From NCBI RefSeq assembly GCF_014493765.1, contig NZ_JACTVJ010000006.1:496001-560000 (forward strand): a stretch of DNA of 64,000 nt, read 5' to 3'. The position numbers and the translations under genes are program-made. This document shows, piece after piece, positions 33,646 through 41,732 of this stretch (the first letter of the stretch is position 1; the number at the start of each line of letters is the position of its first letter). The notes under the pieces were generated by a model that was not told where the DNA came from, ran no database searches, and worked only from the letters and a program-made list of their open reading frames with translations. The DNA comes from Streptomyces polyasparticus. GTDB taxonomy: Bacteria; Actinomycetota; Actinomycetes; Streptomycetales; Streptomycetaceae.

Positions 33646-33678
33646 GAGGGCCGGGACCGTACGGCGGTCCCGGCCCTC
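33646..33678. terminator. Bidirectional terminator between the ABC exporter and the acylase
   Basis: A perfect 14-bp stem, GAGGGCCGGGACCG (33646-33659) with its complement at 33665-33678, closes on a 5-nt loop, 8 bp after the exporter stop. It is also placed to end the convergent acylase transcript. Confidence 0.85.
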
Positions 33679-33735
33679 GCGTGTCACCGGCCTTTCGCGG
33701 GTCACCTCTGCAGAGAGATCACCACTGTGGAGTGG

Positions 33736-36219
33736 TCACCTTTGGAGAGTGGTCACCTCAAGGTGCGGATCCGCGAGAATCTCCGCCTCGGTGAACCGCT
33801 CGGTCACCCACCGGCCCTGCGAGAACAGCCGTGTCTGGTCCGAGTAGTGCGGCGAGGCCTCGTTCGCGGACTGCCCGTATGTGAGCAGGGTCGAGGTGCG
33901 CGGACCGTCGTCGGTCAGCGTCACGGCCATCAGGAAGCTGGTGCCGAACGCGCCGCCGCGCGGAGTGCCCGTACCCGAATCGGGGCTCGCCTCAAGGACG
34001 TTGAAGCACCCCTCGGAACCGTCGCACCCGGGCAGCGGCACCCCGGCCCACTTCTGGAGCGCGCCGACCGGGGCGTCCACCGGCACGCCCTGCGCCGCGA
34101 ACTCCTGCACCGTGTCGGCGAGGGAGCGCTGGACCACCGGCGCTTCGCCCTTGATGCCGCGCGGTGTGGTGAGCGGCTGCCGCGGGTCGTACGGCACCTT
34201 GCTCCAGCTTTCCGACGTCCTCTGCTCGGTCAGACGGCCGTAGAACGAGATCCACAGCGCTCCGCCGCGGCTGTCGGCGTCCGCCCGACCGTCCCAACGG
34301 TCAAGCGCCGCACAGGCCTTGCTCACATCCACCACCTTGCCGTCGGTGGCTTCGAGGCGGGGATGCGAGCGGCACAGGGCGAGGACGTCTTCGAGGCCGG
34401 TCTCGGCCGACAGGACCCGGTTGCCGAGCATCGAGGCGCGCAGGGTGTTCAAGGTGAAGCCCGGTGCGCCCAGTCCGTCGCGTCCCGTTCCGCGTTCCTC
34501 GATCATCCGCAGCCCGAGCTGGGCGCGCGGGCCCAGGCGCGGGTCCACGTCGTAGACGGAAGGGATGCCGGTGACCGGGGACGCCGGATTGGTGTACTGC
34601 GGACCGTTGTTGGAGTTGGCCACGAAGTCGGTGCGGCTCAGCTCGGGCTGCCGCGCCGGACCGTGGATGCCGGGCACGAGCGCATCGGGATCGCTGCCCC
34701 AGGCGCAGGACGTCCGCGAGCCGTCCAGCGCGTCGGGGGCCTCCTCGCCGCCGCCCCGCACGGCGCAGCGTTCCAGCTGCTCGTCGGTGAGATGCGGAAC
34801 GGCCGAGGAATCCGTGAAGTACGTCTCGCCGCTGGAGTCCGCGGCCAGGGTGTAGGTCCACGGGATGCCCTGGGACGCGTCCTGTGCGGCGCGCAGCTCG
34901 TCCAGATCGCGTGAACTGCCCATCGCCAGCCAGGTGTTCATCGACCGGAGATTGTGCTCGTTCGCATCCCGCAGCGCGTACGCGTGCGTCCCGGTCCAGC
35001 CGAAGTCCATGACCGCGCCGAAGCGCGTGCCGTACACCGTGCGCCGCTGGGTGCTCGGCTTTCCGTCCTCGCCCCGGACCGTGACCTCGACGGTGGTACG
35101 GGTCATCCGGATGCGCTTCCCGTCGACCACGTAGCTCGCGGGATCGCCCGGGGCGAGCTTCAGGCGGTAGAGCGAGGCGTGCTGGGCATCGCTGGCGGTG
35201 TGGGTCCAGGCGAGGGTCCGGTTGTGCCCGATCTCCACCATGGGGGTGCCCTGCAGGCTGGCGCCGGCCACGTCGAGCCTGCCGGGGATCGTCAACTGCA
35301 CCTGGTAGAAGCGGGAGTTGCCCACCCAGGGCAGATGCGGGTTCGCGAGCACCATGGCGTTGCCCGCGCCGGGCCGGAGGACGTCACGGCCGAGAGCCCA
35401 GCCGTTGCTGGCGGGGCGGTGCGCCGGGGTGCGCAGAGCCCCTGGTGTGTGCGGTGGCTCCGTATCGTTGGCGGCCGCGGCTCGTGGCGGCTTCGCGGCG
35501 CCGGTGGCCCCGGCCTGAGGCAGCTTCGCGGCGCCGGTGGCTTTGCCTTGCGGAGGCTTCGCATTGCCGATCGTCGCGGCATAAGGCGCCGCTCCCGAAC
35601 CGGCGTTGACGTCGTACACGAGCTGCCACAGGTCCTCGGCCGTGACCGGCCGCACCCATGGCTTGCCCTTGCAGCGCGCGTCCGGCAGCCGGTCGACACC
35701 GGTGTCCCGCAGATAGCGGTTGTACCCGTCGGCATACCCCGCGACCATCTCCCGGAGCTCGTCCACCGGCCCGAGCGGAGCCTTGCGGGCGAGCAGCTTC
35801 CGTACGGTGCCGGCCTTGAGCTGCGCCTTGTAGTAGGTGTCGCTCGCCAGGTTGTACGGGACGTCGGCACCGGGTCCGTCGAAGCCACCGTCCGTCGGAT
35901 CGCCCCCGGCGCCGAAGTACCGGGCCCGCTCGCCGCGCAGCGTCACCACGGTGTCGGCGAGCTCGCACACGTTGTCCTGGGCGAACGCGTAGCCGTATCC
36001 GTATCCGAGCGAGCCGAAGTCGCGGGCCACGATGTGCGGGATGCCGTAGGCGGTCCGCCGGATCTGCACCGCGCCGTCACCGAGGTCACCGCCGTCACGG
36101 CCGGATGCGTCAGCGGTCGTCGAGGGCCACAGGAGCCCGGCCGCGAGCAGCCCGCATGCGGCGGCCGCGGCGACCGACCTGGCCTTGAAGGTTCTTGTTC
36201 CTGCTCCGAGTAAGCGCAT
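33736..36219 (-). CDS. Penicillin-acylase-family (Ntn-hydrolase) secreted acylase
   Basis: An 827-residue precursor. It has a signal peptide (SVAAAAACGLLAAGLLWPSTTADASG), an alpha-subunit segment (VQIRRTAYGIPHIVARDFGSLGYGYGYAFAQDN), a spacer, then the beta subunit beginning at Ser271 in HRPASNGWALG, the autocatalytic N-terminal nucleophile. Downstream conserved segments include VLANPHLPW, FVANSNNGPQYTNP and the YDVDPRLGPRAQLG region. The family includes aculeacin A acylase, lipopeptide and acyl-homoserine-lactone acylases; the SNGWALG motif with VANSNN fits these better than true penicillin G acylase. The spacer (about 215-270) contains a partial in-frame duplication, ATGAAKLPQAG/ATGAAKPPRA. 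A palindrome lies 79-99 bp upstream of the start. Confidence 0.9.
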   Translation of the reverse strand: MRLLGAGTRTFKARSVAAAAACGLLAAGLLWPSTTADASGRDGGDLGDGAVQIRRTAYGIPHIVARDFGSLGYGYGYAFAQDNVCELADTVVTLRGERARYFGAGGDPTDGGFDGPGADVPYNLASDTYYKAQLKAGTVRKLLARKAPLGPVDELREMVAGYADGYNRYLRDTGVDRLPDARCKGKPWVRPVTAEDLWQLVYDVNAGSGAAPYAATIGNAKPPQGKATGAAKLPQAGATGAAKPPRAAAANDTEPPHTPGALRTPAHRPASNGWALGRDVLRPGAGNAMVLANPHLPWVGNSRFYQVQLTIPGRLDVAGASLQGTPMVEIGHNRTLAWTHTASDAQHASLYRLKLAPGDPASYVVDGKRIRMTRTTVEVTVRGEDGKPSTQRRTVYGTRFGAVMDFGWTGTHAYALRDANEHNLRSMNTWLAMGSSRDLDELRAAQDASQGIPWTYTLAADSSGETYFTDSSAVPHLTDEQLERCAVRGGGEEAPDALDGSRTSCAWGSDPDALVPGIHGPARQPELSRTDFVANSNNGPQYTNPASPVTGIPSVYDVDPRLGPRAQLGLRMIEERGTGRDGLGAPGFTLNTLRASMLGNRVLSAETGLEDVLALCRSHPRLEATDGKVVDVSKACAALDRWDGRADADSRGGALWISFYGRLTEQRTSESWSKVPYDPRQPLTTPRGIKGEAPVVQRSLADTVQEFAAQGVPVDAPVGALQKWAGVPLPGCDGSEGCFNVLEASPDSGTGTPRGGAFGTSFLMAVTLTDDGPRTSTLLTYGQSANEASPHYSDQTRLFSQGRWVTERFTEAEILADPHLEVTTLQR

Positions 36220-36297
36220 GCGGCCAGGCTGTCCCCACCGCCGGTGCGGGGGCATCCGGCCCGGGGCCGGTTTCCGCGGTGTTCCGTCGGCCGGAGG

Positions 36298-36318
36298 GTG
36301 TAGTCCGCAGGACTACAC
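36298..36318. promoter_or_regulatory. Perfect palindrome upstream of the acylase gene
   Basis: GTGTAGTCC and its exact complement are separated by GCA. The site is 79-99 bp upstream of the acylase start and 17 bp after the end of the leftward ankyrin gene. It is AT-richer than its surroundings, which favours an operator over a terminator. The owner is unknown. Confidence 0.5.
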
Positions 36319-36334
36319 GGGGACATTCCGAGGG

Positions 36335-37108
36335 TCAGGCTCCGGCCGCGCGCAGCAGCTCCACGATCTCGTCCTGGCCCTTGTCCTGTGCGTGCTGGAG
36401 CGGTGTCACACCGTCCCGGTCCGCGAGCTTCGGATCGGCGCCCCCGTCGAGCAGCAGCTCGACGACTTCCTGGTGGTCCGCACCGCCGTCGCCGAGGATG
36501 ACCGCCTCCAACAGGGCGGTCCAGCCGAGGTCGTTGACGTGATCCACGTCCATGTCGGTGCTCTTCAGGACCTCGCGCACATAGTCCGCGTGCCCGTGCT
36601 CGCCGGCCGGGATCAGCGAGGTGCCGCCGTAGCGGTTCTCGAGCGTGTAGTCGGGCTCGGCGGGGATGAGCACCCGGGCCATCTTGACGCTGCCGGTCAC
36701 TCCCGTGACCAGCCAGGCGCTGTCCTCCTGATCGTCCTGGGCATCGGGGTCGGCGCCCGCCTCCACCAGGATCCGCGCGGCCACGTCGTGGTCGCCGGTC
36801 GCGGCGAGCAGGAGCGGTGTACGGCCCCGGTCGTCCCGGGCCTCGATATCGGCACCGTCCGCGAGGGCCTCGCGTACGGCGTCGGGCTTGCCGTCCGCCG
36901 CGGCGGCGAGCAGCCGCTGCGAGGCCTCGGTGTCGGCCTTCGGCTGGCGGGAGGCCTGCTCCGTGGCGGAGGCCGAGGCGCTCGGGCGGTCGGCGGCCGC
37001 ACCGCCCTGGTCGGAGGAACCGCAGGCGGCAAGCAGGGTTGCGGCGGAGAGCAGCAGCGCGGCCGGGACAAGGGTGCGGCGGCGACGGGTCCGTCGGGTC
37101 GGCTGCAT
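36335..37108 (-). CDS. Ankyrin-repeat lipoprotein
   Basis: The 257-residue protein begins with a lipoprotein signal (ALLLSAATLLAACGSS, lipobox LAAC), a Ser/Ala linker, and then about five ankyrin repeats. The best are GADIEARDDRGRTPLLLAATGDHDVAARILVEAGADPDAQD, DVDHVNDLGWTALLEAVILGDGGADHQEVVELLLDGGADP and KLADRDGVTPLQHAQDKGQDEIVELLRAAGA. It should be a surface-anchored protein-binding module. In other bacteria such proteins partner catalases or toxins, but none is adjacent here. Start ATG 37108 has GAGGAG 6 nt upstream. Confidence 0.9.
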   Translation of the reverse strand: MQPTRRTRRRRTLVPAALLLSAATLLAACGSSDQGGAAADRPSASASATEQASRQPKADTEASQRLLAAAADGKPDAVREALADGADIEARDDRGRTPLLLAATGDHDVAARILVEAGADPDAQDDQEDSAWLVTGVTGSVKMARVLIPAEPDYTLENRYGGTSLIPAGEHGHADYVREVLKSTDMDVDHVNDLGWTALLEAVILGDGGADHQEVVELLLDGGADPKLADRDGVTPLQHAQDKGQDEIVELLRAAGA

Positions 37109-37260
37109 GGAGGGCTCCTCACGATCGGGTCTTCGTCCGTCGATCCTCGCCGGATGAAGGGTGCCCGCACATCGCTCCACCGGCTGCCCCCGCGCGATAC
37201 GGAAGGGCCCCTTCCGGGGATACGGGTGGCCTACGGCGGGGTCGGCCGATCGGTTGATGC

Positions 37261-37409
37261 GGTCGATGGTGGATGCGGTGGGCGGCCTGTGTGGAGCGGT
37301 CGATGGTGGATGTGGTGGGCGCCCTGTGTGGAGCGGTCGATGGTCGGTACGGTGAGCGGCCTTTGCCAGAGCGGTCGATGGTCGATCCGGTGAGCGGCCT
37401 TCGTAGACG
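37261..37409. repeat. Four tandem 37-38-bp repeats in a divergent intergenic region
   Basis: Units begin at 37261, 37298, 37335 and 37373, each starting GGTCGATGGT. The first two are almost identical (GGTCGATGGTGGATG...GTGTGGAGC), the third and fourth diverge in the middle but keep GGTGAGCGGCCTT. The array lies between the divergent ankyrin lipoprotein and DUF418 genes and ends about 65 bp before the latter. No coding frame is convincing across it. Confidence 0.88.
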
Positions 37410-37474
37410 GATGGCCATCGGTCCTGGTCCAAAGGCAGAAGCGGCGCTGTGACCTGCGTCCTTAGCGTCGCCAT

Positions 37475-38743
37475 ATGACTGTTGACGACACAGCGCACAG
37501 GGCGCAGGCCGCGCGCCCGGCCGGTATCCGGTCCACGGAACGCGCCCTCGCACCCGACCTCGCCCGCGGCCTGATGCTGCTGCTCATCGTGCTGTCCAAC
37601 ACGGCGTTCCACCTGTGGCGATCCGCGTACGGGCCCGCCGGATGGCAGCCCGTCACCGGCGGATGGCTCGACCACGCCGTGCAGTTCGCGATGATCACCG
37701 TGCTCGATCTGCGCGTCTACCCGCTCTTCGCGTTCCTCTTCGGCTACGGGATGGTGCAGCTCTACCAGCGGCAGCGGGCCGCCGGCACCAGTGAGCGCAC
37801 CGCGGCCGGGATCCTGCGCCGGCGCAGTCTGCTGCTCGTCGTCATCGGGCTCGCCCACGCCACCCTCTTCATGGCGGGCGACATCGTGGGCTACTACGGC
37901 GTGATCGGCTTCGCCCTGGGCTGGCTCTTCCTGCGCCGCAGCGACCGGGCGCTCAACTGGTGGATCGTCGTCGCCACGGTCCAGCTGCTCGTCCTCTCGG
38001 CCGAACCCGTCGTATCGGCGCTGCTCCAGGGCGACTTGGGGTCCCTTGGCGAGGTCACAGGGACGCCCGCCTACGAGCCGTATGCGAGCGAGGAGGGCAA
38101 CTGGCTGACAGCTGCGGGCACCCGCCTGTCCACGGGCCTGTTCGTCACGTTCGCGGCCGCTCCGCTGTCGCTGGTCGGCGGCGCGTATGTGGTCTTCCTG
38201 CTCGGCTTCTGGGCCGCGCGCCGCCGTGTCCTCGAAGAGCCGTCCCGCCATCTGCCGCTTCTGCGCCGCACCGCGGTCCTCGGCATCGCGATCGGCTGGC
38301 TCGGCGCGCTGCCCTCGGCGCTCGCGCACGTCGGGGCCCTGGACGTGCCCGGCCATGTGCAGAGCGAGTCCGGCGTGCTGATGATCGTGCGCGAGCTCAC
38401 GGGGATGGCGGCGGGACTCGGCTATGTCGCGGCGATCGCCCTGTTCGTGCACTGGTGGTCGCGCCGCGCGTCCGCACGCCGGGCGTCAGGCTCCCACCGT
38501 GCCATCACGGCCGTGGCCGCGGTCGGCAAACGCTCCCTGTCCTGCTACCTCGCCCACTCCGTGCTCTTCGCCCCGCTGCTCGCGGCCTGGGGCCTCGGTC
38601 TGGGCGCCCACCTGACCAGCTCGACCATGGCCCTTTTCGCGACCGCGGTGTGGCTGGTGACGGTCGCGGGCGCGTACGCCTGCGAGCTCAAGGGGCGGCG
38701 GGGGCCGGTGGAAACGGTGCTGCGCAAGGCGATGTACCGGTAG
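37475..38743 (+). CDS. DUF418-family multi-pass membrane protein
   Basis: A 422-residue membrane protein with about ten hydrophobic helices. The N-terminal part RALAPDLARGLMLLLIVLSNTAFHLW and VYPLFAFLFGYGMVQLYQRQRAAG match the acyltransferase-3-like half, and the C-terminal DUF418 region has VGKRSLSCYLAHSVLFAPLLAAWGLGLG. Members are thought to move or modify acyl or sugar groups at the membrane, but the function is not proven. The ATG 37475 is the only plausible start. Confidence 0.87.
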   Translation: MTVDDTAHRAQAARPAGIRSTERALAPDLARGLMLLLIVLSNTAFHLWRSAYGPAGWQPVTGGWLDHAVQFAMITVLDLRVYPLFAFLFGYGMVQLYQRQRAAGTSERTAAGILRRRSLLLVVIGLAHATLFMAGDIVGYYGVIGFALGWLFLRRSDRALNWWIVVATVQLLVLSAEPVVSALLQGDLGSLGEVTGTPAYEPYASEEGNWLTAAGTRLSTGLFVTFAAAPLSLVGGAYVVFLLGFWAARRRVLEEPSRHLPLLRRTAVLGIAIGWLGALPSALAHVGALDVPGHVQSESGVLMIVRELTGMAAGLGYVAAIALFVHWWSRRASARRASGSHRAITAVAAVGKRSLSCYLAHSVLFAPLLAAWGLGLGAHLTSSTMALFATAVWLVTVAGAYACELKGRRGPVETVLRKAMYR

Positions 38744-38810
38744 GAGGCCCCGGGGTTGTCGGAGAAGCAGGCGGGCAGGAGCTCACGCGCCCCATCCCGC
38801 CTGCTCACCC

Positions 38811-38972
38811 CCGAACGGCGTTCGCGGTGAGGACGTCTCCGTCGTGCTGTGCGGCGGCCAGGGCTTCGGCGTCGACGAGGAGTGCCTTTTCACCGTCGGC
38901 AAGGACAGCGTCATCGACCTGGGCGAACCCACCGTTTTCGACAAGGGGAACATCGACCAGTACAAATTCTGA
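38811..38972 (+). pseudogene. 3' fragment of a RhaS/LsrB-like sugar ABC transporter binding protein
   Basis: One frame from about 38811 to the TGA at 38970 has the very high G/C third-position bias of real genes but no start codon or ribosome site. It reads GEDVSVVLCGGQGFGVDEE, then LFTVGKDSVIDLGEPTVFDK and ends GNIDQYKF. The ending PTVF-x-K-x-NIDQY-x-F is the usual C-terminus of rhamnose (RhaS) and AI-2 (LsrB) type periplasmic-binding proteins. Everything 5' of this is missing. It lies 52 bp before a LacI-family regulator, where such binding-protein genes commonly sit. Family assignment rests on about 30 residues and is from memory. Confidence 0.5.
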
Positions 38973-39024
38973 GTCAATACAACGAGAACGGGACCGCCGC
39001 TGCAGGACGGAGTACGCACCGCAC

Positions 39025-40029
39025 ATGGCCGGCATCAAGGATGTGGCGAAGCACGCAGGGGTGTCCGTGGGCACCGTGTCCAATGTGATCAACCATCCGG
39101 ACATGGTCTCGGAGGAGACCCGCAAGCGGGTGCGCGCCGTGATCGAGCGTCTCGGCTATGTCCGCAGCGAGTCGGCCCGCCATCTGCGGGCCGGACGCAG
39201 CCGGATCATGGCGCTGCTCGTCCTGGACATGGGCAACCCGTTCTTCGTGGACGTGGCGCGCGGCGCCGAGCGCGCCGCGCGCCAGGCGGGACTCGGCGTG
39301 ATGGTCTGCAACAGCGCGCAGAGCCCGGACGAGGAGGCCGACTACCTCGGCCTCTTCGCCGAGCAGCGGGTCCGCGGGGTGCTGCTCACCCCGGCCGACG
39401 CGTCGGGGCGCAACATCGAGGCCTTCCGCCGGCACGGCATCCCCTTCGTGCTCGTGGACCGGGTCGCCGAGGGCACCACCGAATGCTCGGTCTCGGTCGA
39501 CGACGTCCTGGGCGGCGCGCTCGCCGTACGTCATCTCGTGGATGCCGGGCACCGCAGCATCGCCTACGTCAGCGGCCCCGCCGGGCTCCACCAAGTACGC
39601 GACCGCCGGCAGGGCGCCCTGAACGCACTCGCCGAGGCGGGCCTGCCGCCCGAGGCGCTGCGCGAGCTGCCCACCGAACACCTCGACGTCGCCGCGGGCC
39701 GTGACGCGGGCTCCCGCATCCTCGGGCTCGCCCAGCGCCCCACGGCCGTCTTCTGCGCCAACGACCTCCTGGCGCTCGGTGTGCTGCAGACCATGTACGC
39801 GGCGGGCGTCAGGGTCCCCGAGGACATGGCGATCGTGGGCTATGACGACATCGAGTTCGCGGCGGCCGCGGTCGTCCCGCTCACCTCGGTGCGCCAGCCG
39901 GCCGTGACGATGGGCGCCATGGCCGCGGAACTCCTCCTGGAGGAGACCGAGTCCGAGGACCACGAGCACCGCCGCGTGGTGCTCCAGCCCGAGCTGGTGG
40001 TGCGCCGCTCAAGCCTCCCGGCGCGCTGA
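39025..40029 (+). CDS. LacI-family regulator, possibly of L-rhamnose use
   Basis: The 334-residue repressor has the helix-turn-helix IKDVAKHAGVSVGTVSNVINHPDMVSEETRKRV, hinge SARHLRAGRS, and an effector domain (LLVLDMGNPFFVDVARGAERAARQ..., VGYDDIEFAAAAVVPLTSVRQP). ATG 39025 is preceded by GGACGGAG at longer spacing. Next to it lie the RhaS-like fragment (left) and a broken rhamnosidase about 2 kb to the right with a LacI-type operator, so rhamnose is the best guess for the ligand. If so, the regulator has outlived its local structural genes. Confidence 0.9.
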   Translation: MAGIKDVAKHAGVSVGTVSNVINHPDMVSEETRKRVRAVIERLGYVRSESARHLRAGRSRIMALLVLDMGNPFFVDVARGAERAARQAGLGVMVCNSAQSPDEEADYLGLFAEQRVRGVLLTPADASGRNIEAFRRHGIPFVLVDRVAEGTTECSVSVDDVLGGALAVRHLVDAGHRSIAYVSGPAGLHQVRDRRQGALNALAEAGLPPEALRELPTEHLDVAAGRDAGSRILGLAQRPTAVFCANDLLALGVLQTMYAAGVRVPEDMAIVGYDDIEFAAAAVVPLTSVRQPAVTMGAMAAELLLEETESEDHEHRRVVLQPELVVRRSSLPAR

Positions 40030-40158
40030 GCCTGCCCTTCCTGCGCCGAGCGTCCCCGCGCGCCGAGCCCGCCCGTCCTGCCCCGAGCCTCCCCGCGCGC
40101 CGAGCCGGTCACGGCGTCCGGCATCCTTGAGGGCCGGCCGTGGGAGGGGAGCAGCACA

Positions 40159-40677
40159 GTGAGTTCGGGGTGGGCGCATGCCCTGGGGGAGACGGCGCTG
40201 ACGATCCTGCTGCCCGAGGCGGATCCGCTGATACGGGAGGACTTCCCGGCCCATGTCTCGGTGCTCTTTCCGTTCCTGCACCAGGACCGCATCGACGCCT
40301 CGGTCCGCGACAGGCTGGGGGAGCTGCTGCGCGGCCATGAGCCCTTCGACCTCACGTTCGCGGAATTCGGCCGCTACCCCGGCGTGCTCTATCTCGACCC
40401 CTGGCCCGCCGGCCCGGTGCGGGCGCTGACCAAGAGCGTCGTGGCGGCATGGCCCGAGTGTGCCCCGTATCGCGGCATCTTCGGCGAGGACGGACTGCGG
40501 CCGCATCTGACCCTCGCCAACAGCCTCGGCCCCGAGGCGACGGCGGACGCGTACGACGCACTCGAAGCCGAGCTCGCCCCGCTGCTCCCGCTGACCTGCA
40601 CCATCCGCCACGTGAGCCTGGTCACCTGGGACGGGACGGCCTTTCGGGAGACGGAGCGCTTCACGCTCGGCGTCTGA
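40159..40677 (+). CDS. 2H phosphoesterase (2'-5' RNA ligase-like) protein
   Basis: The 172-residue protein has the paired H-x-S/T motifs of the 2H superfamily: AHVSVLFPF (His32) and PHLTLAN (His116). These two histidines catalyse cyclic phosphodiester hydrolysis or reverse ligation of RNA ends. The start is a GTG at 40159 with a strong GGAGGGGAG 9 nt upstream. No RNA-processing gene is adjacent except an RNase HI gene 300 bp downstream. The physiological substrate is unknown. Confidence 0.85.
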   Translation: MSSGWAHALGETALTILLPEADPLIREDFPAHVSVLFPFLHQDRIDASVRDRLGELLRGHEPFDLTFAEFGRYPGVLYLDPWPAGPVRALTKSVVAAWPECAPYRGIFGEDGLRPHLTLANSLGPEATADAYDALEAELAPLLPLTCTIRHVSLVTWDGTAFRETERFTLGV

Positions 40678-40723
40678 AGCGGGCTCCACTCCTTTCGGCG
40701 CCCTGGCTCCCCGGCTCTCCGCC

Positions 40724-40870
40724 TCAGCGCATCGCCGCCGCGAGCCGCGCGGCCCGTGCCTTGAGCGTCAACTCCTGCTCCTCGGCCGACGACTGGCCGC
40801 TCTTGGCTCCCTGGAGGTGCGGTGCGCCCCATCCCAGGGGCCATCGGCGACGAGGTTTCTGCGTGGTCAT
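40724..40870 (-). CDS. Small basic hypothetical protein
   Basis: An open frame of 48 residues from ATG 40870, starting MTTQKPRRRWPLGWGAP and ending ARAARLAAAMR. The C-terminal half could form one amphipathic helix (AEEQELTLKARAARLAAAMR). It lacks a clear ribosome site and I know no family. It lies convergent to the 2H gene and divergent from the RNase HI gene, with no competing frame. Confidence 0.4.
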   Translation of the reverse strand: MTTQKPRRRWPLGWGAPHLQGAKSGQSSAEEQELTLKARAARLAAAMR

Positions 40871-40984
40871 ACCGGAGTCAACGACCGAACCGTGCTTCGG
40901 TCGCACATGTGATGCGGAGCGCAGACGTCCGGCCCCGGCGCCTTGTGTCCGTGGAGCGGCCGCGGAGCTGGCATCATCGAGGGC

Positions 40985-41686
40985 ATGTCCGACTTGATCA
41001 TCGCCGCCTGTGACGGTGCCGCCAAGAAGAACCCGGGCCCGGCCGCCTGGGGCTGGGTCGTCGCGGATGCCGAAGGCACCCCGCAGCGCTGGGAGGCGGG
41101 CCCGCTCGGTGTCGCCACCAACAACGTGGCCGAACTGACCGCGCTCGCCGAGCTGTTGGAGTCCACCGACGCCACCGTGCCGCTCGAGGTCCGGATGGAC
41201 AGCAAGTACGCGATGCAGGCCGTCACCACCTGGATCAAGAACTGGAAGCGCAACGGCTGGCTCACCGCTTCGAAGAAGCCGGTCGCCAACCGTGAACTCG
41301 TGATCCGGATCGACGAGCTGCTCACAGGCCGCGAGGTCACCTTCCGCCATGTCGCCGCCCACCAGGCGGACGGCGACCTGCTGAACGCGATCGCCGACAT
41401 CGCGGCCAGCGACGCGGCCGAATCGCAGCAGCCGGCCGGCACCGCGCACGGCAGCACCGAGATCCCCGCGCCCCGCGCCGACCGCATCACGGCCGCACCG
41501 GCCGCCCGCAAGACGGCGCCCGCCCGCAAGACCGCGGCCGGGAAAGCCGCGTCCGGGAAGGCTCCGGTGATCAAGGCCAAGTTCGCCGGCCGCTGCGCGT
41601 GCGGCACCTCGTACGACGCGGGGGAGAAGATCACCAAGCTGGCCTCGGGCGGCTGGGGCCACGTGGACTGCGCGACGACCAGCTGA
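40985..41686 (+). CDS. Ribonuclease HI with a C-terminal zinc-binding-like extension
   Basis: A 233-residue protein. The RNase H core (1-140) has the catalytic carboxylates Asp10 (CDGAAKKNPGPAAWGW), Glu50 (NNVAELTAL), Asp72 (RMDSKYAM) and Asp138 (NAIADIA), and cleaves RNA in RNA:DNA hybrids. A Lys/Ala-rich linker (about 165-198) leads to a small module GRCACGTSYDAG...GGWGHVDC with Cys204, Cys206, His226 and Cys229, a probable zinc ribbon that could bind nucleic acid. The start ATG 40985 gives the standard N-terminus. Confidence 0.9.
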   Translation: MSDLIIAACDGAAKKNPGPAAWGWVVADAEGTPQRWEAGPLGVATNNVAELTALAELLESTDATVPLEVRMDSKYAMQAVTTWIKNWKRNGWLTASKKPVANRELVIRIDELLTGREVTFRHVAAHQADGDLLNAIADIAASDAAESQQPAGTAHGSTEIPAPRADRITAAPAARKTAPARKTAAGKAASGKAPVIKAKFAGRCACGTSYDAGEKITKLASGGWGHVDCATTS

Positions 41687-41732
41687 CCGTCACGGGGAGG
41701 TCCAGCGCCGCCGGGCCTCCCCGTGCCCTCGT

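Noticed and set aside
40030-40158. Direct repeat CCTCCCCGCGCGCCGAGCC-like near 40045-40110 as an origin or regulatory site
   Set aside because: Two imperfect copies of very GC-rich sequence; more likely another short duplication without function.
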